Source of the DNA: Acidimicrobiia bacterium
GTDB lineage: Bacteria > Actinomycetota > Acidimicrobiia > IMCC26256 > PALSA-610
Length of the DNA stretch: 54,263 nucleotides
Reading direction: 5' to 3'
Assembly (NCBI GenBank): GCA_017882905.1
Contig: JADGOO010000037.1
Span: 1 to 54,263 of the forward strand
The translations under genes and the position numbers were made by a program. A model generated the notes under the pieces. That model worked only from the letters and a program-made list of their open reading frames with translations. It was not told where the DNA came from and made no database searches. Positions 33,250-41,673 of this stretch are shown here, piece by piece; the stretch's first letter is position 1; the number at the start of each line of letters is the position of its first letter.

Positions 33250-33759
33250 GCCGTATTTCGTCACGGCTACGAGCCGAGCCGGGCGACGTCCCGCCCGGCG
33301 CATCGCCGCCCCAACCCGGCGTCGGGTTCTGCTCGAAGTGCGTGTCGTAAGCGCTCTGCGGCTTCCCGCCGACATCGATCGTGATCGTCGAGTCGGAGTC
33401 GAGCGGCACGTTCGCGGTGACCTCGGCGCCCGAGCCGCCCGGGTTGGGGCTGTACCACTCAGGCGTGCCCCCATGGCCGTCGGCGCCGGCGGCGACCACG
33501 TACGCGCCGAGCACGCCGTCGGGCACGGTGACGGTCTGCGACGCGCCGGTGTAGGAGACCGTCACCGGCCCGTCGTCGTCGGCGCCCGCGGGGTCGGCGA
33601 GGCGAATCCGGCGAGAGCGACCAGCGCGACGCAACCGAGCGCGCCGGCACCGAACCGGCGGGCGCGCCGATGCCTCGACACCTCCGAGGGACCACGCGAC
33701 GCGGCACCGCCGCGCGGATCTGCGGGGAACGACGATGGTGTGCGACGTGCGTGAGTCAT
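33250..33759 (-). pseudogene. Broken gene for a secreted glycine-rich protein
   Basis: From the ATG at 33759 one frame encodes a basic N-terminus and signal-like helix (RRFGAGALGCVALVALAGFA). It stops at about 33562, while another frame continues with strand-rich sequence (VTVSYTGASQTVTVPDGV, then GSGAEVTANVPLDSDSTITI and DVGG) resembling a surface glycine-rich domain. One missing base near 33595-33605 would rejoin them. Similarity to a protein fades near 33250, so the gene also appears truncated next to the aldo/keto reductase. The stretch 33210-33911 holds nothing else I can support. Confidence 0.5.
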
Positions 33760-33910
33760 GCCCGCATCGTGCGGGCGGTCGGCCGCCGAGTCCCTATGGC
33801 GTGGCCCGAGTCCTGCGGCGGGCCCGCAACCCTGGAGTGGCAGGTGATGGCGAGGCCGAACCGACGCCGGACCCTAGGTCGCCCGTTGGCGCCGTCGGAA
33901 CGGCGCCGCA

Positions 33911-33953
33911 GTGGGCCGCCTGGGGCTCGAACCCAGAACCTGCGGATTAAAAG
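33911..33953. repeat. Proximal copy of the 43-nt tRNA-Lys repeat (possible attachment core)
   Basis: Identical in sequence and orientation to 31668-31710; here it is part of the intact tRNA-Lys gene. Confidence 0.7.
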
Positions 33954-33984
33954 TCCGATGCGCTGCCAGTTGCGCCAGCGGCCC
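33912..33984 (-). tRNA. tRNA-Lys (anticodon TTT)
   Basis: On the minus strand the 73-nt gene starts GGGCCGC and ends GCGGCCC plus A, closing the acceptor stem. The anticodon loop is CTTTTAA and the T arm contains GGTTCGAGCC. CCA is not encoded. Its 3' 42 nt are part of the 43-nt repeat also found at 31668-31710. Confidence 0.93.
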
Positions 33985-34061
33985 GTTGATCGGTCACACG
34001 CTAGGAGATCGCCACAGCGCGATTCACCGCCAAAGCGCCGGCCGCGTCGAGGCGTTCGCGA

Positions 34062-35108
34062 TCACGGCCAGAACGCGTGCGCGATCCGGTCGATCCGGGG
34101 CGGGTACGCGACCACGTCGGTGCTGTCGACGAACTGGTCGATGGCGCCGGGCCAGCCGAGCTCGCGCAGCGGCGTCGATTCGAGGCAGGCGAGCGCGAAG
34201 CGATCCGAATCGAGCACGGTGAACGGGCGGACATAGAAGGGGCGTACGGTCGGGTCGAGCGGCTCCACGATGCCGAGGGCGTTGAAGCGCCGTGCGACCG
34301 CTTCGAACGCGGCGCCGAGGTGCTGCTCACGCTCCGACCACTCGCTCGCCGCGAGCGCGCCCCGCAGCACCGGCGCCAGCTCCGTGCCACAGGCCAGCCG
34401 AGCGAACGCGGTACCCAACCACTTGCTGTACGGCGCGTACTCGCGCGCGACCAGGAAGCACAGCTTCATGAGGTCGCGCACGAGCCGCGCCGCGACGACC
34501 GCCGAACCGAGGTCGTCGCCCACCTGCGCGCACCGCCCCGCGAACGCCTCTTCCTGGGCGAGTCGGTGCCACTGGCACGCGAGCGCGTAGCGCCAAACCT
34601 CGTCGGGGTACCACGTGAGCGCGGCGCGCACCGCCGACAGCTCACCGAAGCCGTCTTCGAACACGGCGCCGCCGACCAACGAGCGCAGCTCCTGCGTCGG
34701 CACGCGCAACCACGACGCCGCGGTGACCTCACCCCGTGGGTCGACGCCGAGCCACGCGCCGAAGAGGTCACCGACCGAGGTCACCATCACCTGATGGCGA
34801 GCCGGCTGGTTGTCGCGGCCGACGAAGCGCGTGGGGTACCCGCGGAACGTGTCGGGCAGCTCATCGTCGATCCGCTGCACGAGCTGCGTCCGCGCGTCGG
34901 CGCCCACCTCGTCGCGCACGAACAGGAAGACACGCGGTCCCCAGCCATGATCGGTCGACTGCTCGGTGTCGAAGCCGAGCACGTCGGAGCCGTAGCCGAT
35001 CAGCGCCGCCGCGCGCTCGGCGGCCGGCACGACGTGATCGACGATCGGCGCGACCACCTCGAACCAGTAGCTGCGGGCGAGCTCCACACCGGGCACGAAC
35101 CGAGGCAC
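34062..35108 (-). CDS. DUF4037 domain protein
   Basis: The 348-aa protein has the DUF4037 arrangement: VPGVELARSYWFEVVAPIVD, then GYGSDVLGFDTEQSTDHGWG, which carries the G-S...D-x-D-type nucleotidyltransferase-like signature, followed by an alpha-helical C-terminal half with YPDEVWRYALACQW and LMKLCFLVAREYAPYSKWLG. The family is thought to be related to nucleotidyltransferases; substrates are unknown. GTG 35108 was chosen because TACCCT lies 7 nt upstream; the frame is open to 35171. It ends 77 nt before tRNA-Lys on the same strand. Confidence 0.8.
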   Translation of the reverse strand: MPRFVPGVELARSYWFEVVAPIVDHVVPAAERAAALIGYGSDVLGFDTEQSTDHGWGPRVFLFVRDEVGADARTQLVQRIDDELPDTFRGYPTRFVGRDNQPARHQVMVTSVGDLFGAWLGVDPRGEVTAASWLRVPTQELRSLVGGAVFEDGFGELSAVRAALTWYPDEVWRYALACQWHRLAQEEAFAGRCAQVGDDLGSAVVAARLVRDLMKLCFLVAREYAPYSKWLGTAFARLACGTELAPVLRGALAASEWSEREQHLGAAFEAVARRFNALGIVEPLDPTVRPFYVRPFTVLDSDRFALACLESTPLRELGWPGAIDQFVDSTDVVAYPPRIDRIAHAFWP

Positions 35109-35115
35109 GGTTCGC

Positions 35116-35121
35116 AGGGTA
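35116..35121 (-). promoter_or_regulatory. -10 box for the DUF4037 gene
   Basis: TACCCT on the minus strand, 7 nt before the GTG start. Confidence 0.4.
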
Positions 35122-35229
35122 CGCAGCCGCCGTACAGTGTCGGTGCGCTCCGGTGCCTGGTGGGCCAACACCTGGTGCCGGAGTCGCTTCGCGAAGCGGA
35201 CGAGTCGCGGCGCGGTGGCGCCGCCACGC

Positions 35230-36312
35230 TCATCCCGCGACCACGGCCGTGGTGTGCGAGGCGGCCGACCGGCGCAGGGCGTCGAGCACCTCCATCGCGG
35301 CCACGCCGTCGGCCAGGGTGGCCGGGGCCGGCCCGAGCGGCGGCGCGGTCCCTTCGATCCGGGCCCGGAAGTGCTCGGCCAGCCGCGTGTAGGGGCCGAG
35401 GTCGAGCCCGTGTCCGGTCATCTGCTCGTACGTTGTGCCGAGCAGCTCGCGGGGCGGCGCGGTCGCCGCCGGCACCTCGAGCTCGGGCGGCACCGCCACC
35501 GTGCGCACCCCGGCCGCGTCGGCCACCTTCACGACCGCGCCGAGGCCCTCGATCCATGCGGTGCCGAGCGATCCCACCACCCGCGTCTCCACGAGAAAGG
35601 CTCCTCGGTCCGAAGGCGTGCTCTGCATCACCGCGGCCGCACCCGATCGCAGCGTGGCGTACACGAGGAAGCCGTCGTCGGCCGACCAGTCGCGCGGCGT
35701 CACGTGCAGCAACGAGGCGTTCACCGACGCGATCTCGCCGAGCGTCACGCGCACTTGATCGATGATCTGCGAGCCGTGTGCGGTGAGCCACCCGCCGCCT
35801 TGGTCGGCGTGGCGCCACCATTCGGGAACTTCGCTCACGGCGTCGGCGAGCATCGGCACGTGCAGCAGGAACAGCGCGATACGTGGGTCGCCGATGGAGC
35901 CGTCGGCGACGGTGCGCGCGAGCAATGCCTGGCCGGTATCGAAGCGGAACTCGGTACCGAGGAGGTGCACCACACCAGCCGAATCGGCCGCGGCCAGGAG
36001 GTCACGCGCTTCGCGCGCATCGCGCGCCAGGGGCTTCTCACACAGCACGTGGCGGCCCGCCGCGAGGGCCTCGCGTAGCAGTGACGCGTGGGTGTTGGGC
36101 GGCGTGGCGACGGTCACCGCGTCGACGCCGTCGATGGCGAGCGCGGCGCGCAGCGTCGTGCAGGGATGCGCCACATCCATGACCTTGGCGCGCGCCGCGG
36201 TCTTGTCGGCATCGCGACCCACGAGCGCGAGCACGTCGAACCCCGCGGCACGCAGGGCGCGTACGTGCGTGAGGCAACCGAAGCCGGTGCCGACGACGGC
36301 GACGCCCGTCAC
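35230..36312 (-). CDS. Gfo/Idh/MocA-family dehydrogenase, copy 2
   Basis: This 360-aa NAD(P)-dependent oxidoreductase has the N-terminal Rossmann motif VAVVGTGFGCLTHVRALRAA, VTVATPPNTHA, and the family catalytic lysine in CEKPLARDA. The C-terminal alpha/beta domain contains GGGWLTAHGSQIIDQVR, where a histidine acts in many members. Substrates are usually sugars, inositols or trans-dihydrodiols. It is a close paralogue of the gene upstream (36309-37391), with the same length and GFGCLTHVRALRAAGF shared exactly, so the two arose by tandem duplication. It overlaps that gene by 4 nt (ATGA). Confidence 0.9.
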   Translation of the reverse strand: MTGVAVVGTGFGCLTHVRALRAAGFDVLALVGRDADKTAARAKVMDVAHPCTTLRAALAIDGVDAVTVATPPNTHASLLREALAAGRHVLCEKPLARDAREARDLLAAADSAGVVHLLGTEFRFDTGQALLARTVADGSIGDPRIALFLLHVPMLADAVSEVPEWWRHADQGGGWLTAHGSQIIDQVRVTLGEIASVNASLLHVTPRDWSADDGFLVYATLRSGAAAVMQSTPSDRGAFLVETRVVGSLGTAWIEGLGAVVKVADAAGVRTVAVPPELEVPAATAPPRELLGTTYEQMTGHGLDLGPYTRLAEHFRARIEGTAPPLGPAPATLADGVAAMEVLDALRRSAASHTTAVVAG

Positions 36313-37391
36313 GCGTCGACCGCGATCTGCGCGCTCCCGGCCGCGGCCGAGGCCCGGATGGCGTCGAGCACGGCCATGTTGGCGACACCGTCGGCGAACG
36401 TCGCGGGCTGCGGCCCGCCGGGAGGCGCCGTACCGTCGATACGGGCCCGAAAGTGCTCCATGAGGCGCGAGTACGGCCCATAGTCGATGCCGAACGCATG
36501 CAGCATGTCGTACTCGCTCACCAAGAGGTCGGCAGGCGGCGCCGACGGCTCCGCCACACGCAGCTCGTCACGCATCGCGATCTCGCGGGTGCCGTGCTCG
36601 TCGGCGACCTGCACGCGATCGCCCTCGGCCCATGCCGTGCCCAGGGTGCCGACGACACGCGTCACGAACAACATCGGTCCCCGATCGGCCGCCGTGGCCT
36701 GCATCACGCCGACGACGCCCGACGCGCCGCGGAAGTGCACCACATAGGAGTCTTCGGCCGTCCAGGCGCGTTCGACCACGCGTGGGAGTGCGGCGCTCAC
36801 CGCCGTGATCTCGCCCAGCATCGTGCGCACGTGGTCGATCACGTGCGGGGCATGCGCGCCGAGCCACCCGCCGCCTGCGCCCGCGTCGGACCACCAATCA
36901 GGCACCTCCGCCGTGGCGGCCGCGAGGAGCGGGATGTGCAGCACCAGCGTCACGAGTCGCGGTTCGCCGATCGTGCCATCGCGCACGACCTCGGTGAGCA
37001 GTGCCTGACCCGGCATGAAGCGCATCTCCGCGCCGAGCAGGTGCACCACCCCGGCTCGCTCCGCGGCCGCCAGCAGCGTTCGGGCCTCGGCCGCGTCGCG
37101 CGTGAACGGCTTCTCGCACACCACGTGCTTGCCCGCGGCGATCGCTTCGCGCGCGATCGCGGCATGCGTGTGCGGCGGCGTCGCGATCGTGACGGCGTCG
37201 ACACCCGAGAGCGCGAGCGCGTCGCCGAGCACAGTGCACGCGTGCGGGATCTCGAAGCGTGCGGCGCGCGAGGCGGTCTTGGCGGGATCGCGTCCTACCA
37301 GCGCCACCACCTCGAAGCCGGCGGCTCGCAGCGCACGGACGTGCGTGAGGCACCCGAATCCAGAGCCGACCACTGCGGCGCCGATCGTCAT
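36309..37391 (-). CDS. Gfo/Idh/MocA-family dehydrogenase, copy 1
   Basis: This 360-aa paralogue of the downstream gene has the Rossmann loop GAAVVGSGFGCLTHVRALRAA, VTIATPPHTHA, CEKPFTRDA with the catalytic lysine, and GGGWLGAHAPHVIDHVR. The differences lie mainly in the substrate domain. The ATG at 37391 overlaps the stop of the carboxymuconolactone-decarboxylase-like gene by 4 nt; an in-frame ATG 9 nt earlier is less likely. Two paralogous dehydrogenases in one operon could act as a heteromer or take successive or alternative substrates. Confidence 0.9.
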   Translation of the reverse strand: MTIGAAVVGSGFGCLTHVRALRAAGFEVVALVGRDPAKTASRAARFEIPHACTVLGDALALSGVDAVTIATPPHTHAAIAREAIAAGKHVVCEKPFTRDAAEARTLLAAAERAGVVHLLGAEMRFMPGQALLTEVVRDGTIGEPRLVTLVLHIPLLAAATAEVPDWWSDAGAGGGWLGAHAPHVIDHVRTMLGEITAVSAALPRVVERAWTAEDSYVVHFRGASGVVGVMQATAADRGPMLFVTRVVGTLGTAWAEGDRVQVADEHGTREIAMRDELRVAEPSAPPADLLVSEYDMLHAFGIDYGPYSRLMEHFRARIDGTAPPGGPQPATFADGVANMAVLDAIRASAAAGSAQIAVDA

Positions 37392-37936
37392 CGCGTCCAT
37401 CCTGTCGATCCATCGGGTGCGTCGATCCCGGCGGCGTTCGCCACCATCGACAGCATCGTGTACTGCCCCACCACGAAGAGCATCTCGACGAGCGCCTGCG
37501 GCTCGAAATGCGCCGACAGCTCGCGCCACGTGGCGTCGCTCACCGTGGTGGTCGCGTGGAGCTCGTCGGCCGCGCGCAGCAGCGCGGCTTCGGGCCCGGT
37601 CCACGCCGTCGCATCGATGTCGCCCGCGACGGCGGCGATCTCGTGCTCAGCCAAGCCCGCGGCGCGCGCGTACTCCACGTGCTCGGCCCATTCGAACTCG
37701 CTGGCGCACCGCCAGGCCACCCGCAATGCGAGGAGCTCGTGGTCTCGATGCGGCAGCACACCGTTGAGCGCGAGCGCGGCCGCCCAACCGAGGAAGGGCG
37801 CCAAGAGGTCGGGTTGGCGAGCGAGCACCGCCATGGTCGCGGCGGGCTCGCGCCCAGGCGGCGCGATCAGCGGCAGCAGCTCGGCCACGTCGCCTCGCAG
37901 CTCACCGGGATCGGGTACCGCGATGCGAGCGATCAC
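37388..37936 (-). CDS. Carboxymuconolactone decarboxylase-family protein
   Basis: This 182-aa protein has the helical CMD/AhpD-like fold: ATMAVLARQPDLLAPFLGWAAAL, then HELLALRVAWRCASEFEWAEHVEYARAAGL, which is the signature helix, and LVEMLFVVGQYTMLSMVANAAG at the end. The redox-active C-x-x-C of AhpD is not present (one cysteine, then SEFEWAEH), so a peroxidase role is unlikely; many such proteins are uncharacterised decarboxylase-like enzymes. It overlaps both neighbours by 4 nt. Confidence 0.85.
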   Translation of the reverse strand: MIARIAVPDPGELRGDVAELLPLIAPPGREPAATMAVLARQPDLLAPFLGWAAALALNGVLPHRDHELLALRVAWRCASEFEWAEHVEYARAAGLAEHEIAAVAGDIDATAWTGPEAALLRAADELHATTTVSDATWRELSAHFEPQALVEMLFVVGQYTMLSMVANAAGIDAPDGSTGWTR

Positions 37937-38904
37937 AGACCTACCTCCGTGGTCGAAGCGGGCGGCGCGAGCGCGGCACGCACCGCGGGGATCACCTCGT
38001 CGCCGAGGCGGACGATCTGGGCACGCGCCGCGGCCGGCGTCACCCCGGGCACGTGCACACGCAAGTTCAACGCGTCGGCACCGGCGGCACGCGCCGCCGC
38101 AACGAGGCGATCGACCACTTCGGTGGCGTCGGTCGACTGGGCCATCTCGTCGGCACCCCAGTGCGCAGGCGCCGCGCCCGGCGCATAGCTGCGATACACG
38201 TTCACCTGGTGCTCCACCTCGGCGCGCGGCGCGTCACCGACCCACGCCCGGCGCACGAGCACGCACGGACCGGCGCCGCCGGCACTTCGGTAGGCATCGA
38301 CGAGCTCGCGACAGCGAGCGGGAGTGACGAGCGAGTCGAACAGGAGCCCGCAGCCGATGCGCGCCGCGCGCCGCACTGCGGTCACGCTGGCCGCGGCGCT
38401 GAGCACCGGCACGGGATGTTCGCGGCACCGCGCGATCGCAGGATCGGCGGCGAGCGGGCCGACGGCTCGCCCTCCGAGCAGCGCAGCAACCTGAACGAGT
38501 CCGGCCGTGAAGCGCGCGGTCAGGTCGTCCATCGTGAGCTGCATCACGTCGAAGTCGAGCGCCAACGCGCCCGCCGCAACCCCGAGCCCCACGCGACCGG
38601 GGAACCGGGCGTCGAGCCAGGCGATCTCTTCGGCCACGAGCGCAGCCGGTCGCAACGGCAACAGCAACGGGCACGGCGCGGCCCACGCGGTCGGCATCGC
38701 GTCGAGGAGGAAGCCGGCAAGCTGCAGCGGATTCGGGAGGTAGCCGGCGAAGCCACCGTGATGCTCGCTGGTCATCACGCCGTCGAACCCGTGCTCCGCG
38801 GCGAGCGCGGCCTGGGCGCGCAGCTCAGCGATGATCGACACGGCATCGAGGTCGCCGTGGGGGTAGCTGCGGAACGAGATCGAACCCGGCGCGAAGGCGC
38901 GCAT
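37933..38904 (-). CDS. Luciferase-like (LLM class) flavin-dependent oxidoreductase
   Basis: The 323-aa protein has the bacterial luciferase-like TIM barrel: AALAAEHGFDGVMTSEHHGG, PLRPAALVAEEIAWLDARFPGRVGLGVAAG, and a C-terminal GADALNLRVHVPGVTP. Family members use reduced flavin (FMNH2 or F420) to oxidise or reduce small organic molecules; F420-dependent members are frequent in actinobacteria. The SEHHGG and barrel-end glycine motifs support cofactor binding, but FMN versus F420 cannot be decided. It follows the cupin gene by 19 nt and overlaps the next gene by 4 nt. Confidence 0.87.
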   Translation of the reverse strand: MRAFAPGSISFRSYPHGDLDAVSIIAELRAQAALAAEHGFDGVMTSEHHGGFAGYLPNPLQLAGFLLDAMPTAWAAPCPLLLPLRPAALVAEEIAWLDARFPGRVGLGVAAGALALDFDVMQLTMDDLTARFTAGLVQVAALLGGRAVGPLAADPAIARCREHPVPVLSAAASVTAVRRAARIGCGLLFDSLVTPARCRELVDAYRSAGGAGPCVLVRRAWVGDAPRAEVEHQVNVYRSYAPGAAPAHWGADEMAQSTDATEVVDRLVAAARAAGADALNLRVHVPGVTPAAARAQIVRLGDEVIPAVRAALAPPASTTEVGL

Positions 38905-38923
38905 CAGCGGAGGCGCGCACGCA

Positions 38924-39379
38924 TCAGCTGCGCGCGTCTTGCACGAACTCGGGCAGCTCGATCGGCGGATTCGGAAGCTGCTGCACGTTGCGCGCCGCGA
39001 GGAAGCGCGCGTAGCCCGCTTCATCGGCCGGGAACGAGCGCGGGTCGCCCATCATCACCTCGAAGAGCACCACTCCGTTCGGTCCGGCGACGAACGGCCC
39101 GAACGTGTCTCCGTGGTCGAGCGCGATGTGTGTGCCCGCGGTGCAGTGCACGTCGCCGCACATCATGTCGCCCTCGAGCACGAACACGATGTGGTCGCTG
39201 TTGTGGCCGTGCGGCTGCACGATCATGCCCGGGTCCCAGCGGGCGTAGAGCGAGAGGTAGCGCGGCGAGAACTCGAGCCAGCGCTCCCACACCGACGCGG
39301 TGTGATCGCCGTGCTGCTGGCGCCGGCACTCCTGCCAAGTGTGATCGTCGAGATGCGTGAAACGCGGGCTTGCCGCCAT
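38924..39379 (-). CDS. Cupin-fold protein
   Basis: This 151-aa protein is a single-domain cupin. The two motifs are visible as QPHGHNSDHIVFVLEGDM (histidines and glutamate for metal) and, after GTHIALDHGDTFGPF, the second strand block. Cupins include dioxygenases, isomerases and sugar-binding proteins. The ATG at 39379 is preceded by AGGGGAGAG. It is the first gene of a five-gene minus-strand operon and is divergent from the GH43-like lipoprotein gene at 39511. Confidence 0.85.
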   Translation of the reverse strand: MAASPRFTHLDDHTWQECRRQQHGDHTASVWERWLEFSPRYLSLYARWDPGMIVQPHGHNSDHIVFVLEGDMMCGDVHCTAGTHIALDHGDTFGPFVAGPNGVVLFEVMMGDPRSFPADEAGYARFLAARNVQQLPNPPIELPEFVQDARS

Positions 39380-39510
39380 GGCGCGTGCTCTCCCCTGCGA
39401 GTGTCGTGAGCGTGCGAGACAGTATCGAGGAGAGCCTCGTCGGGCCACCGCCGCCGATGGCGTGTGCACTGGCTTGACCGCGCGGGCGCGGCGCGGCGCA
39501 CGATGGAGCG

Positions 39511-40599
39511 ATGACGGCTCGCGGCGCAGTGCTCGTCGCAGTGCTCGCGCTCGCGGCGTGCAGCAGCGGTTCGAAGCCCGTCGGCCAGACGACCGGCCCC
39601 GGAGCGCGGTCGTCGTCGCCGACGACCGAGCCGGCGACGACGACCACCGTCGCAGCACCCGGCATCCCCTGGACCCGGGTGCACAACCCGATCTATGGCG
39701 ACACCGACTTCGCCACCAAGGATCCCGCGCTGGTCGCGGCGGGCGGTGATTGGGTCGCGCTGTTCTCCCGTGTGGATCAGCACGGTTCGTGGCGCATCGG
39801 CATCGCTCGGAGTCGCGACCTGCTCACCTGGTCGACCGAGACCGTGATGCCGCACGACCCCGCCACTCAGGGCGAAGCCTCACCGGATGTGGTGAAGGCA
39901 CCCGACGGAAGCTTCGTGGTCACGTACCAATCGTTCGTGCACGATCGCGCGGGCGGTCTCGCCAAGCTCTACGCGCGCACCACCACCGACTTCCGCACCT
40001 TCTCCGCACCGATCCGTCTGCTCGCGAACGTCCACAACGCGCCGGCCGACCGCCTGATCGATCCGGCCGTCGCGTACTCGCCGGCCGGCCTGATGCTCGG
40101 CTACAAGGTCGGCACGACCGACGCCGGCTCGGTGCAGCACTTCGAGATGGCACGTTCCACCAGCGGCAAGCTCACGGGCCCGTGGCAGATCGTGGGGCAA
40201 CCGAACATCCGTGTGTACGGCGACACGATCGAGAACTACCAGCTCTTCGTGGTCGACGGCGACCAGTACCTGCTCGCAACGAGCAACCTGCTCGACCGCC
40301 CGGAGCTGTTCCGGCTCACGGGCAACCGATCGAAAGCCTCCGGCTGGCTCACGTGGTCATCAGCGCGTGAGCTGCAGGTCCCCAAGGAAGCGTGGAACAC
40401 GGGCACGGGTGTCACGGGCGCGAGCTACGAGCACGCGAACTGCGCGTTCCTCGTGGGCGCCGACCGCCAACCCGACGGCTGGTTCTACTTGGTGTACGCC
40501 GACTCGTCGGAGGTCTCGGCCTTCGGCGGTTCCGGGCACGCCAAGCTCGCGTTGGCACGCAGCACCGATCTCGTTCACTGGTCGGTCCCGCCACACTGA
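39511..40599 (+). CDS. Lipoprotein with GH43/GH32-like five-bladed propeller
   Basis: The 362-aa product has a short signal peptide with lipobox LAAC at about residue 16, followed by a serine/threonine-rich linker. The rest shows repeated blade-like segments of glycosidase clans F/J: NPIYGDTDFATKDPALV near the start, SRDLLTWS, EASPDVVKAPDGSFVVTYQ, LIDPAVAYSP, LFVVDGDQYLLATS and a final RSTDLVHWS. The acidic residues in KDPALV and SPDVV sit where GH43 catalytic residues are expected. It probably binds or cleaves a glycan at the cell surface; the substrate is unknown. Confidence 0.8.
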   Translation: MTARGAVLVAVLALAACSSGSKPVGQTTGPGARSSSPTTEPATTTTVAAPGIPWTRVHNPIYGDTDFATKDPALVAAGGDWVALFSRVDQHGSWRIGIARSRDLLTWSTETVMPHDPATQGEASPDVVKAPDGSFVVTYQSFVHDRAGGLAKLYARTTTDFRTFSAPIRLLANVHNAPADRLIDPAVAYSPAGLMLGYKVGTTDAGSVQHFEMARSTSGKLTGPWQIVGQPNIRVYGDTIENYQLFVVDGDQYLLATSNLLDRPELFRLTGNRSKASGWLTWSSARELQVPKEAWNTGTGVTGASYEHANCAFLVGADRQPDGWFYLVYADSSEVSAFGGSGHAKLALARSTDLVHWSVPPH

Positions 40600-40678
40600 G
40601 CCGAGCACCAACGGTGCAATGTGATCCACAAGCTCGCGCCAGGCGAACACCTCAGGCACACATCACAAGGGGGTCGCC

Positions 40679-40969
40679 ATGGCATTCGGGATCGCACTCA
40701 TCTTCGACGACGTGACCGAGCAGCACTACTGGGCAGTCAACGACAAGCTCGGCATCAATCGCGACGGCAGCGGCGATTGGCCGGAGGGGATGCTCACACA
40801 CGCCGGCGGACCTACCGCGAACGGATGGATCGTGATGGAGACCTGGGCATCGAAGGCCGACCACGAACGGTTCATGGCGACGCGCCTCGGAGCTGCGCTG
40901 GTCGCGGTCGGCGTGCCCGAGCCCGTGCAAGTGGTCGAGAGCGAGCTCGTCAACGCCCATATGCGCTAG
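40679..40969 (+). CDS. Small dimeric alpha/beta-barrel-like protein
   Basis: This 96-aa protein has the pattern of a ferredoxin-like (ABM/DUF) fold: strand GIALIFDDVTEQHYWAVN, a helix, GWIVMETWASKADHERFMATRLG and a final strand VVESELVNAH. Proteins of this kind are small enzymes or binding proteins of unknown role. The ATG follows AAGGGGGTC. No operon partner is obvious, as the next gene starts 83 nt later with its own Shine-Dalgarno. Confidence 0.72.
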   Translation: MAFGIALIFDDVTEQHYWAVNDKLGINRDGSGDWPEGMLTHAGGPTANGWIVMETWASKADHERFMATRLGAALVAVGVPEPVQVVESELVNAHMR

Positions 40970-41052
40970 CTCTGGGCGGTGCACGCCGCGCGCACGCTGC
41001 GGCGCGACGTACAGTCTGCGCGCATCGATCCCCGCATCTCGGAGGTTGCGCC

Positions 41053-41673
41053 GTGACGGACACTGCCCAGGCGCTCACACCCGCGGAAGCGCACGCGCTC
41101 GGTGGACCGCCCGGTGGCGGTGTCCGCCCGCAGATCGTTCCGGTGCGAGGGCTGCCCATCGTGGCGCTCGTCGTCGCGTTCGTGATCTACGCCATCGCAA
41201 GCAACTCCCTGTGGGCGCTCGTGTTCTGCCACGTGGTCGGCGGCGGGCTCTGGACGGGCATCGACCTGTTCGTGGGGCTCGTGATCGGCCCGATCATCGG
41301 TCGACTCTCCATCCCGGCGCGCGCCGAGTTCAGCGCGCGCTTCATGCCGAAGATGGTGATCATCATGCCGGTTGTCGTGCTCATGACGTTGGCGGCCGGT
41401 TTCCAGCTCGCGCTGAAGCTGGGCAATCTCGAACCGTCGAGCCCGAATCATGCATGGCTGATCGTGTCGATGGTGGTGGTCGGCATCATGGCGGTGATCG
41501 CGCTCGGCGTGCTCGAGCCGGCGAACATCGCCGTCTTGTTCGAGATGCGCAAGCCGCAGCCGAACGGCGAGCTGATCGGCAAGCTCATGCAGCGGTTCGT
41601 CTACACGGCGGGGATCACGGGGGCGATGCAGATCGCCACGCTGGTCATCATGACCCGGGTGGCATCCCGATGA
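41053..41673 (+). CDS. Integral membrane protein
   Basis: This 206-aa protein has a proline-rich N-terminus followed by about five membrane helices (PIVALVVAFVIYAIAS; FCHVVGGGLWTGIDLFVGLVIG; MVIIMPVVVLMTLAAGFQLAL; IVSMVVVGIMAVIALGVL; and a C-terminal helix). The buried histidine in FCHVVGGGLW could bind haem, as in CopD- or DUF2269-like proteins, but this is weak. The GTG at 41053 has GGAGGT. It overlaps the following membrane gene by 4 nt (ATGA). Confidence 0.72.
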   Translation: MTDTAQALTPAEAHALGGPPGGGVRPQIVPVRGLPIVALVVAFVIYAIASNSLWALVFCHVVGGGLWTGIDLFVGLVIGPIIGRLSIPARAEFSARFMPKMVIIMPVVVLMTLAAGFQLALKLGNLEPSSPNHAWLIVSMVVVGIMAVIALGVLEPANIAVLFEMRKPQPNGELIGKLMQRFVYTAGITGAMQIATLVIMTRVASR

